A stretch of 64,000 bases of DNA from Micromonospora vinacea (GTDB lineage: Bacteria; Actinomycetota; Actinomycetes; Mycobacteriales; Micromonosporaceae): positions 2,790,001-2,854,000 of the forward strand of contig NZ_JADOTY010000001.1 of the NCBI RefSeq assembly GCF_015751785.1, read 5' to 3'. The notes beneath the pieces were generated by a model that had not been told where the DNA came from, did no database searches, and worked only from the letters and a program-made list of their open reading frames with translations. Position numbers and translations under genes: made by a program. Below are positions 18,248 through 26,944 of the stretch, in pieces. Within the stretch, counting starts at the first letter, position 1, and every line of letters begins with the position of its first letter.

Positions 18248-18883
18248 GCCATCACGACGGCGATGACCGCGTCCAGCACCCGCCAGGCCCCGGCGCGGGC
18301 GAGCAGCGGCGCGAGGCGCTGCGCGCCGACGCCGAGCGCGGTGAACCACACCACACTGGCCAGGACGGCGCCGGCGCCGAAGACCCACCGGTGTGGGTGT
18401 TGTTGGGCCACGCCGCCGAGGAGCAGCACGGTGTCCAGGTAGACGTGGGGGTTCAGGTAGGTGAAGGCGGCGCAGGCGAGCAGGGTCGCCCCCAGCGTGG
18501 CCGGCGGCCGGTCGGTGGGGAGCAGGGCGCCGGGACGCAGGGCGCGGCGGGCGGCGAGCGCCGCGTAGCAGAGCAGGAAGGCAGCGCCGCCCCAGCGGAT
18601 CGCCGTCAGGAGGCCCGGTCGGCCGGTCACCAGCGAACCGACCCCGGCCACCCCCGCCATGATCAGCAGCGCGTCCGACGCGGCGCAGGTCAGCACCACT
18701 GGTACGACGTGTTCGCGTCGCAGGCCCTGGCGGAGGACGAAGGCGTTCTGGGCGCCGATGGCGACGATGAGCGCGATGGAGATCGAGAAGCCGGCGACGG
18801 CGGAGGTGAGCACGGACTCGACGCTAGGTCTGCCGCCAGCCACCAGTCCAACTAAAGATTCTGACGTAACTTAAGCTCAGCTA

Positions 18884-19777
18884 ATGGACGGTCTCGACTC
18901 GGCCCAGCTGCGGACGCTCGCGGCGGTGGTGGCGGAGGGCAGCTTCGACGCGGCGGCCCGGCTGCTGCACGTCACGCCGTCGGCGGTCAGCCAACGGATC
19001 AAGGCGCTGGAGGAGACCGTCGGCCAGGTGCTGGTCCGCCGGGCCCGTCCGTGCGTGGCGACCGACGCCGGCCGCCCGCTGCTGCGCCTGGCGGGCCAGC
19101 TCACGCTGCTCGAACGGGAGGCGCTGGCCGACGCCCGCGGCCCGCTGGCCGGCGGTGGCCGCACCCGGGTCGCCGTGGTGGTCAACGCGGACTCGCTGGC
19201 CACCTGGTTCCCCGCCGCGCTGGCCCGGTTGCCGCAGCGGGCCGGGCTCTCGTTCGACCTGCGGCAGGACGATCAGGATCACACCGCCGAGCTGCTTCGC
19301 GACGGTTCGGTGACGGCGGCGGTGACCGCACAGCGGGAGGCAGTGCAGGGCTGCCGGGTGCTGCGGCTCGGGGCCATGCGCTACTGCGCGCTGGCCACCC
19401 CGGAATTCGCGGCATCCCACTTCGCCGGAGGACTCACCGCAGCCGCGCTGGTGAGCACCCCGCTCCTCGTCTTCGACCGGAAGGACCGGGTGCAGCACCG
19501 GTTCATCCGGGCGGTGGCCGGTCGGTCGCTCGACCCGCCGGTGCACTACGTGCCGTCGGTGCCGGCGTTGAGCGAGGCGATCAGGCTCGGGTTGGGCTGG
19601 AGTCTGGTGCCGGAGCAGATCGCCCGGGACGACCTGACCGCCGGTCGCTGTGTCGACCTCGCGCCGGGTCGACACCTCGACGTCCCGCTGTACTGGCAGC
19701 ACTGGCGGCTGGAGTCGGACGTGTTGAGCTCCCTGACCGCCGCCGTCCGAGCGGTCGCCAGCGAGACGTTGCGCTGA
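18884..19777 (+). CDS. LysR family regulator, ArgP/LysG type
   Basis: A 297-residue LysR-type activator. The winged helix spans residues 4-62, with the recognition region AARLLHVTPSAVSQRIKALEE. The effector-binding domain follows. Sequence and position next to a LysE-type exporter indicate the ArgP/LysG subgroup, which senses lysine and arginine. TAAGCT lies six bases before the ATG and there is no ribosome-binding site, so the mRNA is probably leaderless. The 40-bp intergenic region contains TTCTGACGTAACTTAAGCTC, a candidate binding site serving both genes. Confidence 0.88.
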   Translation: MDGLDSAQLRTLAAVVAEGSFDAAARLLHVTPSAVSQRIKALEETVGQVLVRRARPCVATDAGRPLLRLAGQLTLLEREALADARGPLAGGGRTRVAVVVNADSLATWFPAALARLPQRAGLSFDLRQDDQDHTAELLRDGSVTAAVTAQREAVQGCRVLRLGAMRYCALATPEFAASHFAGGLTAAALVSTPLLVFDRKDRVQHRFIRAVAGRSLDPPVHYVPSVPALSEAIRLGLGWSLVPEQIARDDLTAGRCVDLAPGRHLDVPLYWQHWRLESDVLSSLTAAVRAVASETLR

Positions 19778-19793
19778 CCGCCCGCCGGGCGGG

Positions 19794-21542
19794 TCAGGCG
19801 ATGGTGCAGATGGGAGCGCCGGCGGTGATGACGGCGCCGACCTCGGCGCTGAGACCGCTGACCGTGCCCGCCTTGTGCGCGTGCAGCGGCTGCTCCATCT
19901 TCATCGCCTCCAACACCACGACCAGGTCACCCTCGGCCACTGTGTCGCCGTCCGCCACTGCGATCTTGACGATGGTGCCCTGCATCGGTGAGGTGAGCGC
20001 GTCACCGCTGACCGGGGTGCCGGCCTTGGCGCCACCGCGCCGGGTCGGCTTACGGGAGGCGGGTGCCGCGGTGGTCGTACTCCCGCCGAAGCCGGCGGGG
20101 AGGCTGACCTCGAGGCGCTTGCCGCCCACCTCGACCACGACGGTGTCGCGTTCGGCCGGCGCCTCGGCGGTGCCGGCGGCGGCGGTGAACGGCGGCACTG
20201 TGTTGTGGAAGTCGGTCTCGATCCACCGGGTGTGCACTGTGAACGGCTCGGCGGTGAACGCCTCGTCCCGCACCACGAGCCGGTGGAACGGCAGCGCGGT
20301 GGCCATCCCGTCGAGGACCATCTCGTCCAGCGCGCGGCGGGCGCGCTCCAGCGCCTCGGTGCGCGTCTCACCCGTGATGATCACCTTGGCGAGCAGCGAG
20401 TCGAAGTTGCCGCCGATCACGTCGCCGGCCGAGATGCCGGTGTCGACCCGCACACCCGGCCCGTTGGGCAGGCGCAGCGCGGTGACAGTGCCCGGCGCGG
20501 GCAGGAAGTTGCGGCCCGGGTCCTCGCCGTTGATCCGGAACTCGATCGCGTGCCCGCGCGGCGTCGGGTCCTCGGTGATCCGCAGCTTCTCGCCGTCCGC
20601 GATCCGGAACTGCTCCCGGACCAGGTCGATGCCGGCGGTCTCCTCGGTGACCGGGTGCTCGACCTGGAGCCGGGTGTTGACCTCCAGGAAGGAGATGGTG
20701 CCGTCCATGCCGACCAGGTACTCCACGGTGCCGGCGCCGTGGTAGCCGGCCTCGCGGCAGATCGCCTTGGCGCTCTCGTGGATCTGCGCGCGCTGGGCGT
20801 CGGTGAGGAACGGCGCGGGTGCCTCCTCGACGAGCTTCTGGTGGCGTCGCTGCAACGAGCAGTCCCGGGTGCCCACCACGATCACGTTGCCGTGCTGGTC
20901 GGCGAGGACCTGAGCCTCGACGTGCCGGGGCTTGTCGAGGTACCGCTCGACGAAGCACTCGCCCCGACCGAACGCCGCGACCGCCTCCCGGGTGGCCGAC
21001 TCGAACAGCTGGGGGATCTCCTCCATGGTGCGGGCGACCTTGAGGCCGCGCCCACCGCCACCGAAGGCGGCCTTGATGGCGACCGGAAGGCCGTGGTCGA
21101 CGGCGAACGCCATCACCTCGTCCGGGCTGGCCACCGGGTCCGGGGTGCCGGGGACCAGTGGCGCGCCGGCCCGCTGGGCGATGTGCCGGGCGGTGACCTT
21201 GTCGCCCAGGTCGCGGATCGCCTGCGGGGTGGGGCCGATCCAGGTCAGCCCGGCGTCGGTGACGGCCTGGGCGAAGTCGGCGTTCTCACTGAGGAAGCCA
21301 TAACCCGGGTGTACGGCGTCGGCGCCGGCCCGGGCGGCGACGTCGAGCAGCTTGTCGATGCGCAGGTAGGTCTCGGTCGCGCTGTCCCCGCCGAGCGCGT
21401 ACGCCTCGTCCGCGAGGGTGGCGTGCAGGGCGTCGCGGTCGGAGTCCGCGTACACGGCGACGCTGCCCAGGCCGGCGTCGCGGCACGCGCGGATCACCCG
21501 GACGGCGATCTCGCCGCGGTTGGCGATGAGTACCTTGCGCAC
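19794..21542 (-). CDS. accA3: Acyl-CoA carboxylase biotin carboxylase/BCCP subunit
   Basis: A 582-residue alpha subunit of acetyl/propionyl-CoA carboxylase. The biotin carboxylase part (1-450) includes [13 protein letters not shown], the ATP-grasp loop [26 protein letters not shown], and a C-terminal domain. A linker rich in Ala, Thr and basic residues leads to the biotinyl domain, where EAMKMEQPL (about residue 550) carries the biotinylated Lys. The enzyme carboxylates biotin and works with an AccD-type carboxyltransferase, probably the AccD and AccE encoded at 36434 and 28874, for malonyl- or methylmalonyl-CoA supply. The GTG at 21542 has GGAGGAG upstream. Mycobacterial AccA3 is the nearest remembered relative. 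Confidence 0.92.
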   Translation of the reverse strand: MRKVLIANRGEIAVRVIRACRDAGLGSVAVYADSDRDALHATLADEAYALGGDSATETYLRIDKLLDVAARAGADAVHPGYGFLSENADFAQAVTDAGLTWIGPTPQAIRDLGDKVTARHIAQRAGAPLVPGTPDPVASPDEVMAFAVDHGLPVAIKAAFGGGGRGLKVARTMEEIPQLFESATREAVAAFGRGECFVERYLDKPRHVEAQVLADQHGNVIVVGTRDCSLQRRHQKLVEEAPAPFLTDAQRAQIHESAKAICREAGYHGAGTVEYLVGMDGTISFLEVNTRLQVEHPVTEETAGIDLVREQFRIADGEKLRITEDPTPRGHAIEFRINGEDPGRNFLPAPGTVTALRLPNGPGVRVDTGISAGDVIGGNFDSLLAKVIITGETRTEALERARRALDEMVLDGMATALPFHRLVVRDEAFTAEPFTVHTRWIETDFHNTVPPFTAAAGTAEAPAERDTVVVEVGGKRLEVSLPAGFGGSTTTAAPASRKPTRRGGAKAGTPVSGDALTSPMQGTIVKIAVADGDTVAEGDLVVVLEAMKMEQPLHAHKAGTVSGLSAEVGAVITAGAPICTIA

Positions 21543-21648
21543 CTTCGTGGCTCCTCCCGGGCAGGTTACTGACGGGGAGTGTATCGGCCACCCACGGCGG
21601 CCCTAACGATCGCTCAGTGTGGGATGCCGCACTGCACCCGCCACGGTT

Positions 21649-21671
21649 TAGTCAAACTTGGCTATTACGCT
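21649..21671 (+). promoter_or_regulatory. PadR autoregulatory operator and -10 region
   Basis: TAGTCAAACTTGGCTA (21649-21664) is an imperfect palindrome directly followed by TACGCT (21666-21671), which lies six bases before the PadR GTG. The same palindrome in better form occurs before the exporter genes at 22302-22317, so PadR probably controls itself and the transporter through this sequence. Confidence 0.6.
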
Positions 21672-21677
21672 TGTCGG

Positions 21678-22304
21678 GTGTCTTCGACTCGGATGATGAT
21701 TCTCGGTCTGGTGCGGTGGATGCAGCCCGTGCACGGCTACGACGTGCGCCGCGAGCTGCTGAGCTGGAGCGCCGACAAGTGGGCGAACATACAACCCGGA
21801 TCGATCTATCACGCCCTGCGCAAGCTCACCGAGGAAGGGCTGCTCCGCGCCGTCGCGACCGAGCAGGTGGGTGCCCGTCCGGCGCGCACCACGTACGAGG
21901 TGACGGTCAAGGGTGAGGACGAGTTCGAGACGCTGCTGCGCAACTCCTGGTGGACCATCACCGAGCCCGCCGACCCGTTCGTGGCGGCGTTCTCCTTCCT
22001 GCCGGCCATGCCGCGCGCCGAGGCGGCCGCCGCCCTGCGCAACCGGGCCAACCTGCTGCGCGCCGGCGTCGAGTCGATGCGCGCCTCGCTGGAGTCGGAC
22101 TGGGTGCGCAACCGCAAGCCGGCGCACGTGGGCTGGATGTTCGAGCTGTGGTCGGCGCGGGCGGAGGCGGAGATGACCTGGTGCGAGCGGATCGCCGAAC
22201 GGATCGATTCCGGAGTGTCGTACCTGCCTGCTGAGCTGGATGAAGCGCAGGGTTGGTCGGGGTGGAGGGACGGGGTGGAGCCGTCCGGCACCGACGCGGA
22301 ATAA
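21678..22304 (+). CDS. PadR family transcriptional regulator
   Basis: A 208-residue PadR regulator: the winged helix (about 1-85) includes MMILGLVRWMQPVHGYDVRR, the conserved PGSIYHALRKLTEEGLL, and the wing ARTTYEVTVKGEDEF. The C-terminal helical dimerisation domain follows. The GTG at 21678 is supported by TACGCT six bases upstream and by the family N-terminus; longer in-frame starts would lie in the promoter. The stop codon overlaps the operator of the downstream ABC exporter genes. It is the probable repressor of that exporter, as for LmrR or other drug-responsive PadR proteins. Confidence 0.88.
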   Translation: MSSTRMMILGLVRWMQPVHGYDVRRELLSWSADKWANIQPGSIYHALRKLTEEGLLRAVATEQVGARPARTTYEVTVKGEDEFETLLRNSWWTITEPADPFVAAFSFLPAMPRAEAAAALRNRANLLRAGVESMRASLESDWVRNRKPAHVGWMFELWSARAEAEMTWCERIAERIDSGVSYLPAELDEAQGWSGWRDGVEPSGTDAE

Positions 22305-22340
22305 TCAACGTTGACTAAAAAAGCTATATCGCGTTAGCCT
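22302..22340 (+). promoter_or_regulatory. Operator and promoter of the DrrAB-like exporter
   Basis: TAATCAACGTTGACTA (22302-22317) has a perfect TCAACGTTGA core. TTGACT at 22311-22316 and TAGCCT at 22335-22340 are spaced 18 bp and form a plausible promoter with the -35 element inside the operator. It matches the palindrome before the padR gene. Confidence 0.6.
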
Positions 22341-22425
22341 GCTGGCGGCACAGCGGGGGAGTGCGCCGTCCGGCGTCGTCCCACTCGACGGCCGGCCCGA
22401 CCGGCCCGAACGACCAGGAGCAGAA

Positions 22426-23385
22426 ATGATCGAGACCAGGGGGCTGCGGAAGTCGTTCCGCTCCCGCGCGGGTCGAGAGACGAAGACGGTGGACGCCGTG
22501 CGGGGCGTCGACCTTGACGTTGCCAAGGGCGAGATCTTCGGCTTCCTCGGCCCGAACGGCGCCGGCAAGACCACCACGCTGCGGATGCTCGCCACGCTGA
22601 TCGAGCCGGACGGCGGCGAGGCCACCATCGCGGGCGCCGACCTGCGCAAGGACCCGGCCGAGGTGCGCCGCCGCATCGGGTACGTCCCGCAGGGCGGCAG
22701 CACCTGGGACGAGTCCACCGCCCGCGAAGAGCTGGTGCTGCACGCCCGGATGTACGGCATCAGCAAGGCCGACGCGCAGAGGCGCGCCGCTCGCGCGCTG
22801 GACGCCTTCCAGCTCACCGAGTACGCCGACCGCAAGTGCAAGACCTACTCCGGCGGCCAGCGTCGCCGGGTGGAGATCGCCCTCGGCATCATCCACGAGC
22901 CGAAGATCGTCTTCCTGGACGAGCCGACCACCGGCCTCGACCCGCAGAGCCGCGCCCACATGTGGGACGAGATCCGGCGGCTACGCGCCGACGGGATGAC
23001 CGTCTTCATCACCACGCACTACCTGGACGAGGCCGACGCGCTCTGCGACCGCATCGCGATCATGGACAACGGCGAGGTGGTGGCCGAGGGCACCCCAACC
23101 GAGCTCAAGCGCGAGATCTCCGGCGACGTGGTGCTTGTCGGTCTCGACCTGGCCGCCACCCCACAGGCCGCCCAGACGCTCGACGGCGAGCCGTACGTCA
23201 ACAAGCTGGAGACGGTCGACGAGGGCGGCCTGCGCCTCTACGTCGACGAGGGCGCCACCGCCATCCCGCAGGTGCTGCGCCGACTCGACCACGCCGGGCT
23301 GGAGCTGCGCTCGATCGAGCTGCACCGGCCCAGCCTGGACGACGTCTTCCTCACCAAGACCGGCCGCTCGCTGCGCGAGTCCTGA
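22426..23385 (+). CDS. ABC transporter ATP-binding protein (DrrA-like)
   Basis: A 319-residue ATPase of the drug/antibiotic exporter subgroup: Walker A GPNGAGKTTT (about residues 42-51), signature YSGGQRRR, Walker B IVFLDEPTTGLD, and a C-terminal extension of about 90 residues typical of DrrA. AGGAG precedes the ATG. The permease gene follows after 18 nt. Together they should form a two-protein efflux pump under the PadR regulator encoded upstream. The transported compound is unknown. Confidence 0.92.
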   Translation: MIETRGLRKSFRSRAGRETKTVDAVRGVDLDVAKGEIFGFLGPNGAGKTTTLRMLATLIEPDGGEATIAGADLRKDPAEVRRRIGYVPQGGSTWDESTAREELVLHARMYGISKADAQRRAARALDAFQLTEYADRKCKTYSGGQRRRVEIALGIIHEPKIVFLDEPTTGLDPQSRAHMWDEIRRLRADGMTVFITTHYLDEADALCDRIAIMDNGEVVAEGTPTELKREISGDVVLVGLDLAATPQAAQTLDGEPYVNKLETVDEGGLRLYVDEGATAIPQVLRRLDHAGLELRSIELHRPSLDDVFLTKTGRSLRES

Positions 23386-23403
23386 CCACCGGAGACGACT
23401 CTC

Positions 23404-24159
23404 ATGAAATTCGCCCGTGACACGTGGCTGATCTTCCAGCGCCAGACCCAACTCCTGCTGCGCAACCCGGTCTGGGTCTTCGTCGGCGTGTTCCAGCCGG
23501 TCATGTACCTGCTGCTCTTCGCCCCGCTGCTCAAACCCGCACTGAACGCGCCCACCCAGGCCGCCGCCTACAAGATCTTCGTGCCGGGTCTGCTGGTGCT
23601 GCTGGCCATCTTCGGTGGCCTGTTCCAGGGCTTCGGCCTGATCGCCGAGCTGCGAGCCGGCGTCATCGAACGCTCCCGGGTCACCCCGATCAGCCGGCTC
23701 GCCCTGCTGCTCGGCCGCTCCCTGCGCGACGTGGTCTCGCTCATGGTGCAGGCGGTCATCATCACACTGCTGGCGCTCATCTTCGACCTGCGGGTGTTCA
23801 TCGGGGACCTGCTTCTGGCGTACCTGATGCTCGCCCTGATCGCCCTCATGACCTCGGCCGTCTCCTACGGCGTCGCCCTCAAGGTCAAGAGCGAGGACGC
23901 GCTGGCCCCGCTGATGAACACCGTGGCGCAGCCGGTGCTGCTGCTCTCCGGCATCCTGCTGCCGCTGACCTTCGCGCCCGGCTGGTTGCAGGGCATCGCC
24001 AACTGGAACCCGTTCTCCTGGGCGGTCGACGGCACCCGGGCACTGTTCGCCGGTGACCTGGGCAGCGACAAGGTCTGGCAGGGCCTGAGCATCACCGCGG
24101 TCCTCGCCGCGCTGGGCGTCTACTGGGCCGCTCGCCAGTTCGCCCGCAGCGTCCGCTGA
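23404..24159 (+). CDS. ABC-2 type permease (DrrB-like)
   Basis: A 251-residue ABC-2 family membrane protein with six predicted helices (about 22-42, 55-78, 105-125, 130-155, 165-188 and 220-245). RNPVWVFVGVFQPVMYLLLF near the N-terminus and the LNTVAQPVLLLSGILLPL-like segment near residue 170 are typical of DrrB and daunorubicin-resistance-type permeases. It is the membrane partner of the ATPase 18 nt upstream and is followed by a strong hairpin terminator at 24175. Confidence 0.9.
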   Translation: MKFARDTWLIFQRQTQLLLRNPVWVFVGVFQPVMYLLLFAPLLKPALNAPTQAAAYKIFVPGLLVLLAIFGGLFQGFGLIAELRAGVIERSRVTPISRLALLLGRSLRDVVSLMVQAVIITLLALIFDLRVFIGDLLLAYLMLALIALMTSAVSYGVALKVKSEDALAPLMNTVAQPVLLLSGILLPLTFAPGWLQGIANWNPFSWAVDGTRALFAGDLGSDKVWQGLSITAVLAALGVYWAARQFARSVR

Positions 24160-24174
24160 CGCTGGCGTTTGATA

Positions 24175-24205
24175 TTGGGGTGTCCCCTGGTAGGGGGCAC
24201 CCCAA
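24175..24205 (+). terminator. Hairpin terminator after the ABC exporter genes
   Basis: A 14-bp stem (24175-24188 with 24192-24205, one G-U pair) and a GGT loop lie 15 bases after the permease stop. The outer bases are TTGGGGTG against CACCCCAA. It also faces the convergent O-methyltransferase gene, so it may act in both directions. There is no T-tract. Confidence 0.75.
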
Positions 24206-24231
24206 CATCCGTGTTCGGCGGTTGCCGACGG

Positions 24232-24885
24232 TCAGCGGACCCGGGCGAGGGTGAGGCCGTCCGCGATCGGGAGCATCACCGGGTCCACCCGTACGTCGGC
24301 GAGGACCTCGTCGTTGAACGCGGCGATGGCGCGGTCATTGGCGTCCTGCGGGGCGATCACCCGCCCGCCCCGCAACACGTTGTCGACGGCGATCACCCCA
24401 CCCGGACGCATCCGGGGCACCAACTCGGCCCAGTAGATCGGGTAGCCGGTCTTGTCCGCGTCGATGAACGCGAAGTCCAGGTGCCGTTCGTGCGGCAACT
24501 CCCGCAGCCCGTCCGCGGCCGGGCCGATGCGCAGGTCGATCAGATCCTGCACGCCGGCGCGCTCCCAGTAACGCCGGGCGATGCCGGTGAACTCCTCGGA
24601 GATGTCGAAGCAGGTCAGTCGCCCACCCTCCGTCAACCCGCGGGCGATCGCCAGCGACGAGAGCCCGGTGAACGTGCCGACCTCGACGGCCTGCCGCACG
24701 CCGAGCAGCCGGGTGAGGAACGTCAGGAACGCGGCCTGCTCCGGAGCCACCTGCATGGTGGCGTGCTCCGGCAGCACCGACCGGGTCTCCTCGGCCAGGT
24801 CCCGGATGATCTCGTCCGGCGGCGAGCCGTGTGCGACCAGATAGGCGTGCAGCTCGTTGGTGAGCGGGATCGACTTGGTGGTCAT
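24232..24885 (-). CDS. Class I SAM-dependent O-methyltransferase (CCoAOMT family)
   Basis: A 217-residue methyltransferase of the caffeoyl-CoA O-methyltransferase-like group. SAM-binding motif I is AVEVGTFTGLSSLAIA (about residues 66-81). The metal and catalytic region DFAFIDADKTGYPIYWAEL (about 137-155) and VIAVDNVLRGG are conserved. Actinobacterial members (for example Rv0187-like proteins) methylate catechol-type hydroxyls with a divalent metal; the substrate here is unknown. Its ATG overlaps the maf stop codon as ATGA, so it is translated with maf. Confidence 0.88.
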   Translation of the reverse strand: MTTKSIPLTNELHAYLVAHGSPPDEIIRDLAEETRSVLPEHATMQVAPEQAAFLTFLTRLLGVRQAVEVGTFTGLSSLAIARGLTEGGRLTCFDISEEFTGIARRYWERAGVQDLIDLRIGPAADGLRELPHERHLDFAFIDADKTGYPIYWAELVPRMRPGGVIAVDNVLRGGRVIAPQDANDRAIAAFNDEVLADVRVDPVMLPIADGLTLARVR

Positions 24886-25550
24886 GACCGGACGTTACCG
24901 AGCGGCTCGACGGATTGGCCGCCCGGCGCGACCTTCGTCCACAGGTCGGTGATCCGCAGATCCAGCTCGGCGAGGAGCCGACGCAGCAGTGGCATCGACA
25001 GCCCGACCACCGTCCCCGGGTCACCCTCGATCCGCTCCACGAACGGCCCACCCAGCCCGTCGATCGTGAACGCGCCGGCCACCGCCAGCGGCTCACCAGT
25101 GGCCACGTACGCGGCGATCTCGTCGTCACTGATGTCAGCGAAGTGGACGGTGGTCGAGGCGACCGCCTCCGCGCGCCGCCCCGCGGCAACGTCGACCAGA
25201 CAGTGCCCGCTGTGCAGGACGCCACTGCGCCCCCGCATCCGCTGCCACCGCTTCGTCGCGTCGGCCGCATCCGCCGGCTTGCCGAGGATGTCCCCCTCGA
25301 AGGCGAGCACCGAGTCGCAGCCGATCACCAACGTCCGCTGGTCGGCGGCCGGGCTCAGCCGGGTCAACACCGCCTGCGCCTTCAGGCGAGCCAACTCCAG
25401 ACACAACTCCTCGGCCCGCTCGGTCACCACGAGGGACTCATCCACCCCGCTGACCAGCACCTCCGGCTCGACGCCGGCAGCCTGGAGCAACTTACGACGG
25501 GCAGGACTCGCCGAAGCGAGCACGAGGCGGAGCGGCAAGGTCTCAGACAC
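24882..25550 (-). CDS. maf: Maf-like nucleoside triphosphate pyrophosphatase
   Basis: A 222-residue Maf/HAM1-fold protein. Residues about 6-20 read LVLASASPARRKLLQ, the family hallmark; VIGCDSVLAFEG and DILGKP follow, as does the EGDPGTVVGLSMPLL region. Maf proteins hydrolyse non-canonical or modified nucleoside triphosphates such as dTTP, UTP, 5-methyl-UTP or 7-methyl-GTP. The GTG at 25550 directly precedes the first beta strand; the longer frame upstream would read through a palindromic repeat. In other actinobacteria maf follows accE; here a type VII secretion module lies between them. Confidence 0.9.
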   Translation of the reverse strand: MSETLPLRLVLASASPARRKLLQAAGVEPEVLVSGVDESLVVTERAEELCLELARLKAQAVLTRLSPAADQRTLVIGCDSVLAFEGDILGKPADAADATKRWQRMRGRSGVLHSGHCLVDVAAGRRAEAVASTTVHFADISDDEIAAYVATGEPLAVAGAFTIDGLGGPFVERIEGDPGTVVGLSMPLLRRLLAELDLRITDLWTKVAPGGQSVEPLGNVRS

Positions 25551-25642
25551 GAGCCCGACGTTACCGCCCAACCCCTCACCAAGTCCGACACCCCGCCCAG
25601 CCCTCGCATGCCCCATGGCGTCCTTGGCGTTCTTGGCGTTCT

Positions 25643-25719
25643 TGATCCACTCGCCTTGCAGGAAACCGCGGTATCCCCTCGCCCCGGACACCGCGTTTTC
25701 CTGAAAGGCGAGTGGATCA
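25643..25719. repeat. Palindromic intergenic repeat with 30-bp arms
   Basis: Arms at 25643-25672 and 25690-25719 (30 bp, two mismatches) around a 17-nt spacer. The arms begin TGATCCACTCGCCTT. It lies between the mycosin and maf genes, both on the minus strand, at the downstream edge of the type VII block. Just beside it (25617-25643) a nine-base unit GGCGTTCTT is repeated about three times. Confidence 0.9.
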
Positions 25720-25810
25720 CCGCGTAACGGCCCTCGCCCAGCGCGAGGGTCGGCGCAGTGTCGGCAATGTCGGGCTGTCCCGCCGTCCCGGACTCCCGCT
25801 CGTTCGTCGA

Positions 25811-26944
25811 TCAGCGACTGATCCTGGGCGGCGGATCATCACCACGCCGACGTCGCCGCGCTATCACCGCCCACCCGACCCCGGCAGCCACGATCACCCC
25901 GAGGGTGGCCAAGCCGCGCGCTGTCGCACCATCGCTCCCATCGCCCGGCTGAGCACCAGCCGCCGTGGTCGAGCCAGTACCGGCCGGAGCGCTCACCGAT
26001 TCAAACCCCAGCGGCGGTACGTCTGCCGTCAGCGCCGCCACAAGATCGATCACTCCATACCCGTACTCGTCGTCACGCCCGGGAGGGCCTTTGTCGACGG
26101 CGGTAGCCGTGAGCCGGTGCGCCACCTCCCGGGCCGGCAGATACGGGTACTTGGACCTGATCAACGCAGCCGCACCCGCCACGATCGCCGTCGCGTCAGA
26201 GGTTCCGGTGCCTTTGCGGTACTTGCCGTCGATGCTCGTGCTGTAGATGTCCACCGCAGGCGCAACCACGTCAATCTCCGGCCCAGTGACGGAGACGGCA
26301 GCACGTTTCCCGTCTCGGTCGACTCCACCGACAGCGATAACTTCCGGGTAGCGTGCTGGATATCCCACCACTTGTGTCCAAGGCGCGTTGCCGGCGGCAG
26401 CAACAACTAAGATGTCAGCTTGTAAGGCCATTCTGACCGCCTGTTGCAGGCGAGCGCTCACCCCACCGGCGATTGAGATGCTAATGACATCAGCGCCCCC
26501 ACTGATAGCAAATTCTATTGCCGCTGCCAATGTTTCTGAATCGCCATCCTTGCCGGGTGGCGAACAAAATATCGGCAGGATTTTCGCTTTTGGTGCGATG
26601 CCGAGTGCACCTGAACGCTCGTCGCCGTGAGCGACAATGAGACCAGCCATCCCCGTGCCGTGGCCGTCTTTGTCGGTCAGCCCGTCACCGCTACCTCCAG
26701 CGATTACATCCTTGCCATTGAGGAGGTTTCCCTTGAGGTCCGGATGCTGATCTACGCCGCTATCGGGAAGCGCAACCGTTATCCCATCGCCTTGGCTGAC
26801 CTTGTGGGCGTCAGTGACCCTCAAGAAATTGAGGTGCCATTGGTCGGTGCGGGCGTAATTGACGCGTGCTTCTAATGCAGGCCCTGGAATCCCTCCCGCA
26901 AGACTCAAGGCCATCAGGAGGGGGAAGGCGAGGTATGACCTCAC
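25811..26944 (-). CDS. mycP: Mycosin-like S8 serine protease (type VII secretion)
   Basis: A 377-residue subtilase with mycosin architecture: signal peptide (about 1-25), protease domain (about 45-330) and a single C-terminal membrane helix (about 340-360) followed by RRRRR-type basic residues. The triad is visible as Asp61 (PDSGVDQ), His95 (DGHGTGMAG) and Ser249 (GTGTSDA), with oxyanion Asn186 (AAAGN). Mycosins are periplasm-facing subunits that stabilise type VII machines and cleave some substrates. The GTG at 26944 is fixed by a GTGA overlap with the preceding stop. Stretches such as 26400-26620 are visibly less GC-rich than the neighbours, hinting at acquisition from elsewhere. Confidence 0.88.
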   Translation of the reverse strand: MRSYLAFPLLMALSLAGGIPGPALEARVNYARTDQWHLNFLRVTDAHKVSQGDGITVALPDSGVDQHPDLKGNLLNGKDVIAGGSGDGLTDKDGHGTGMAGLIVAHGDERSGALGIAPKAKILPIFCSPPGKDGDSETLAAAIEFAISGGADVISISIAGGVSARLQQAVRMALQADILVVAAAGNAPWTQVVGYPARYPEVIAVGGVDRDGKRAAVSVTGPEIDVVAPAVDIYSTSIDGKYRKGTGTSDATAIVAGAAALIRSKYPYLPAREVAHRLTATAVDKGPPGRDDEYGYGVIDLVAALTADVPPLGFESVSAPAGTGSTTAAGAQPGDGSDGATARGLATLGVIVAAGVGWAVIARRRRRGDDPPPRISR

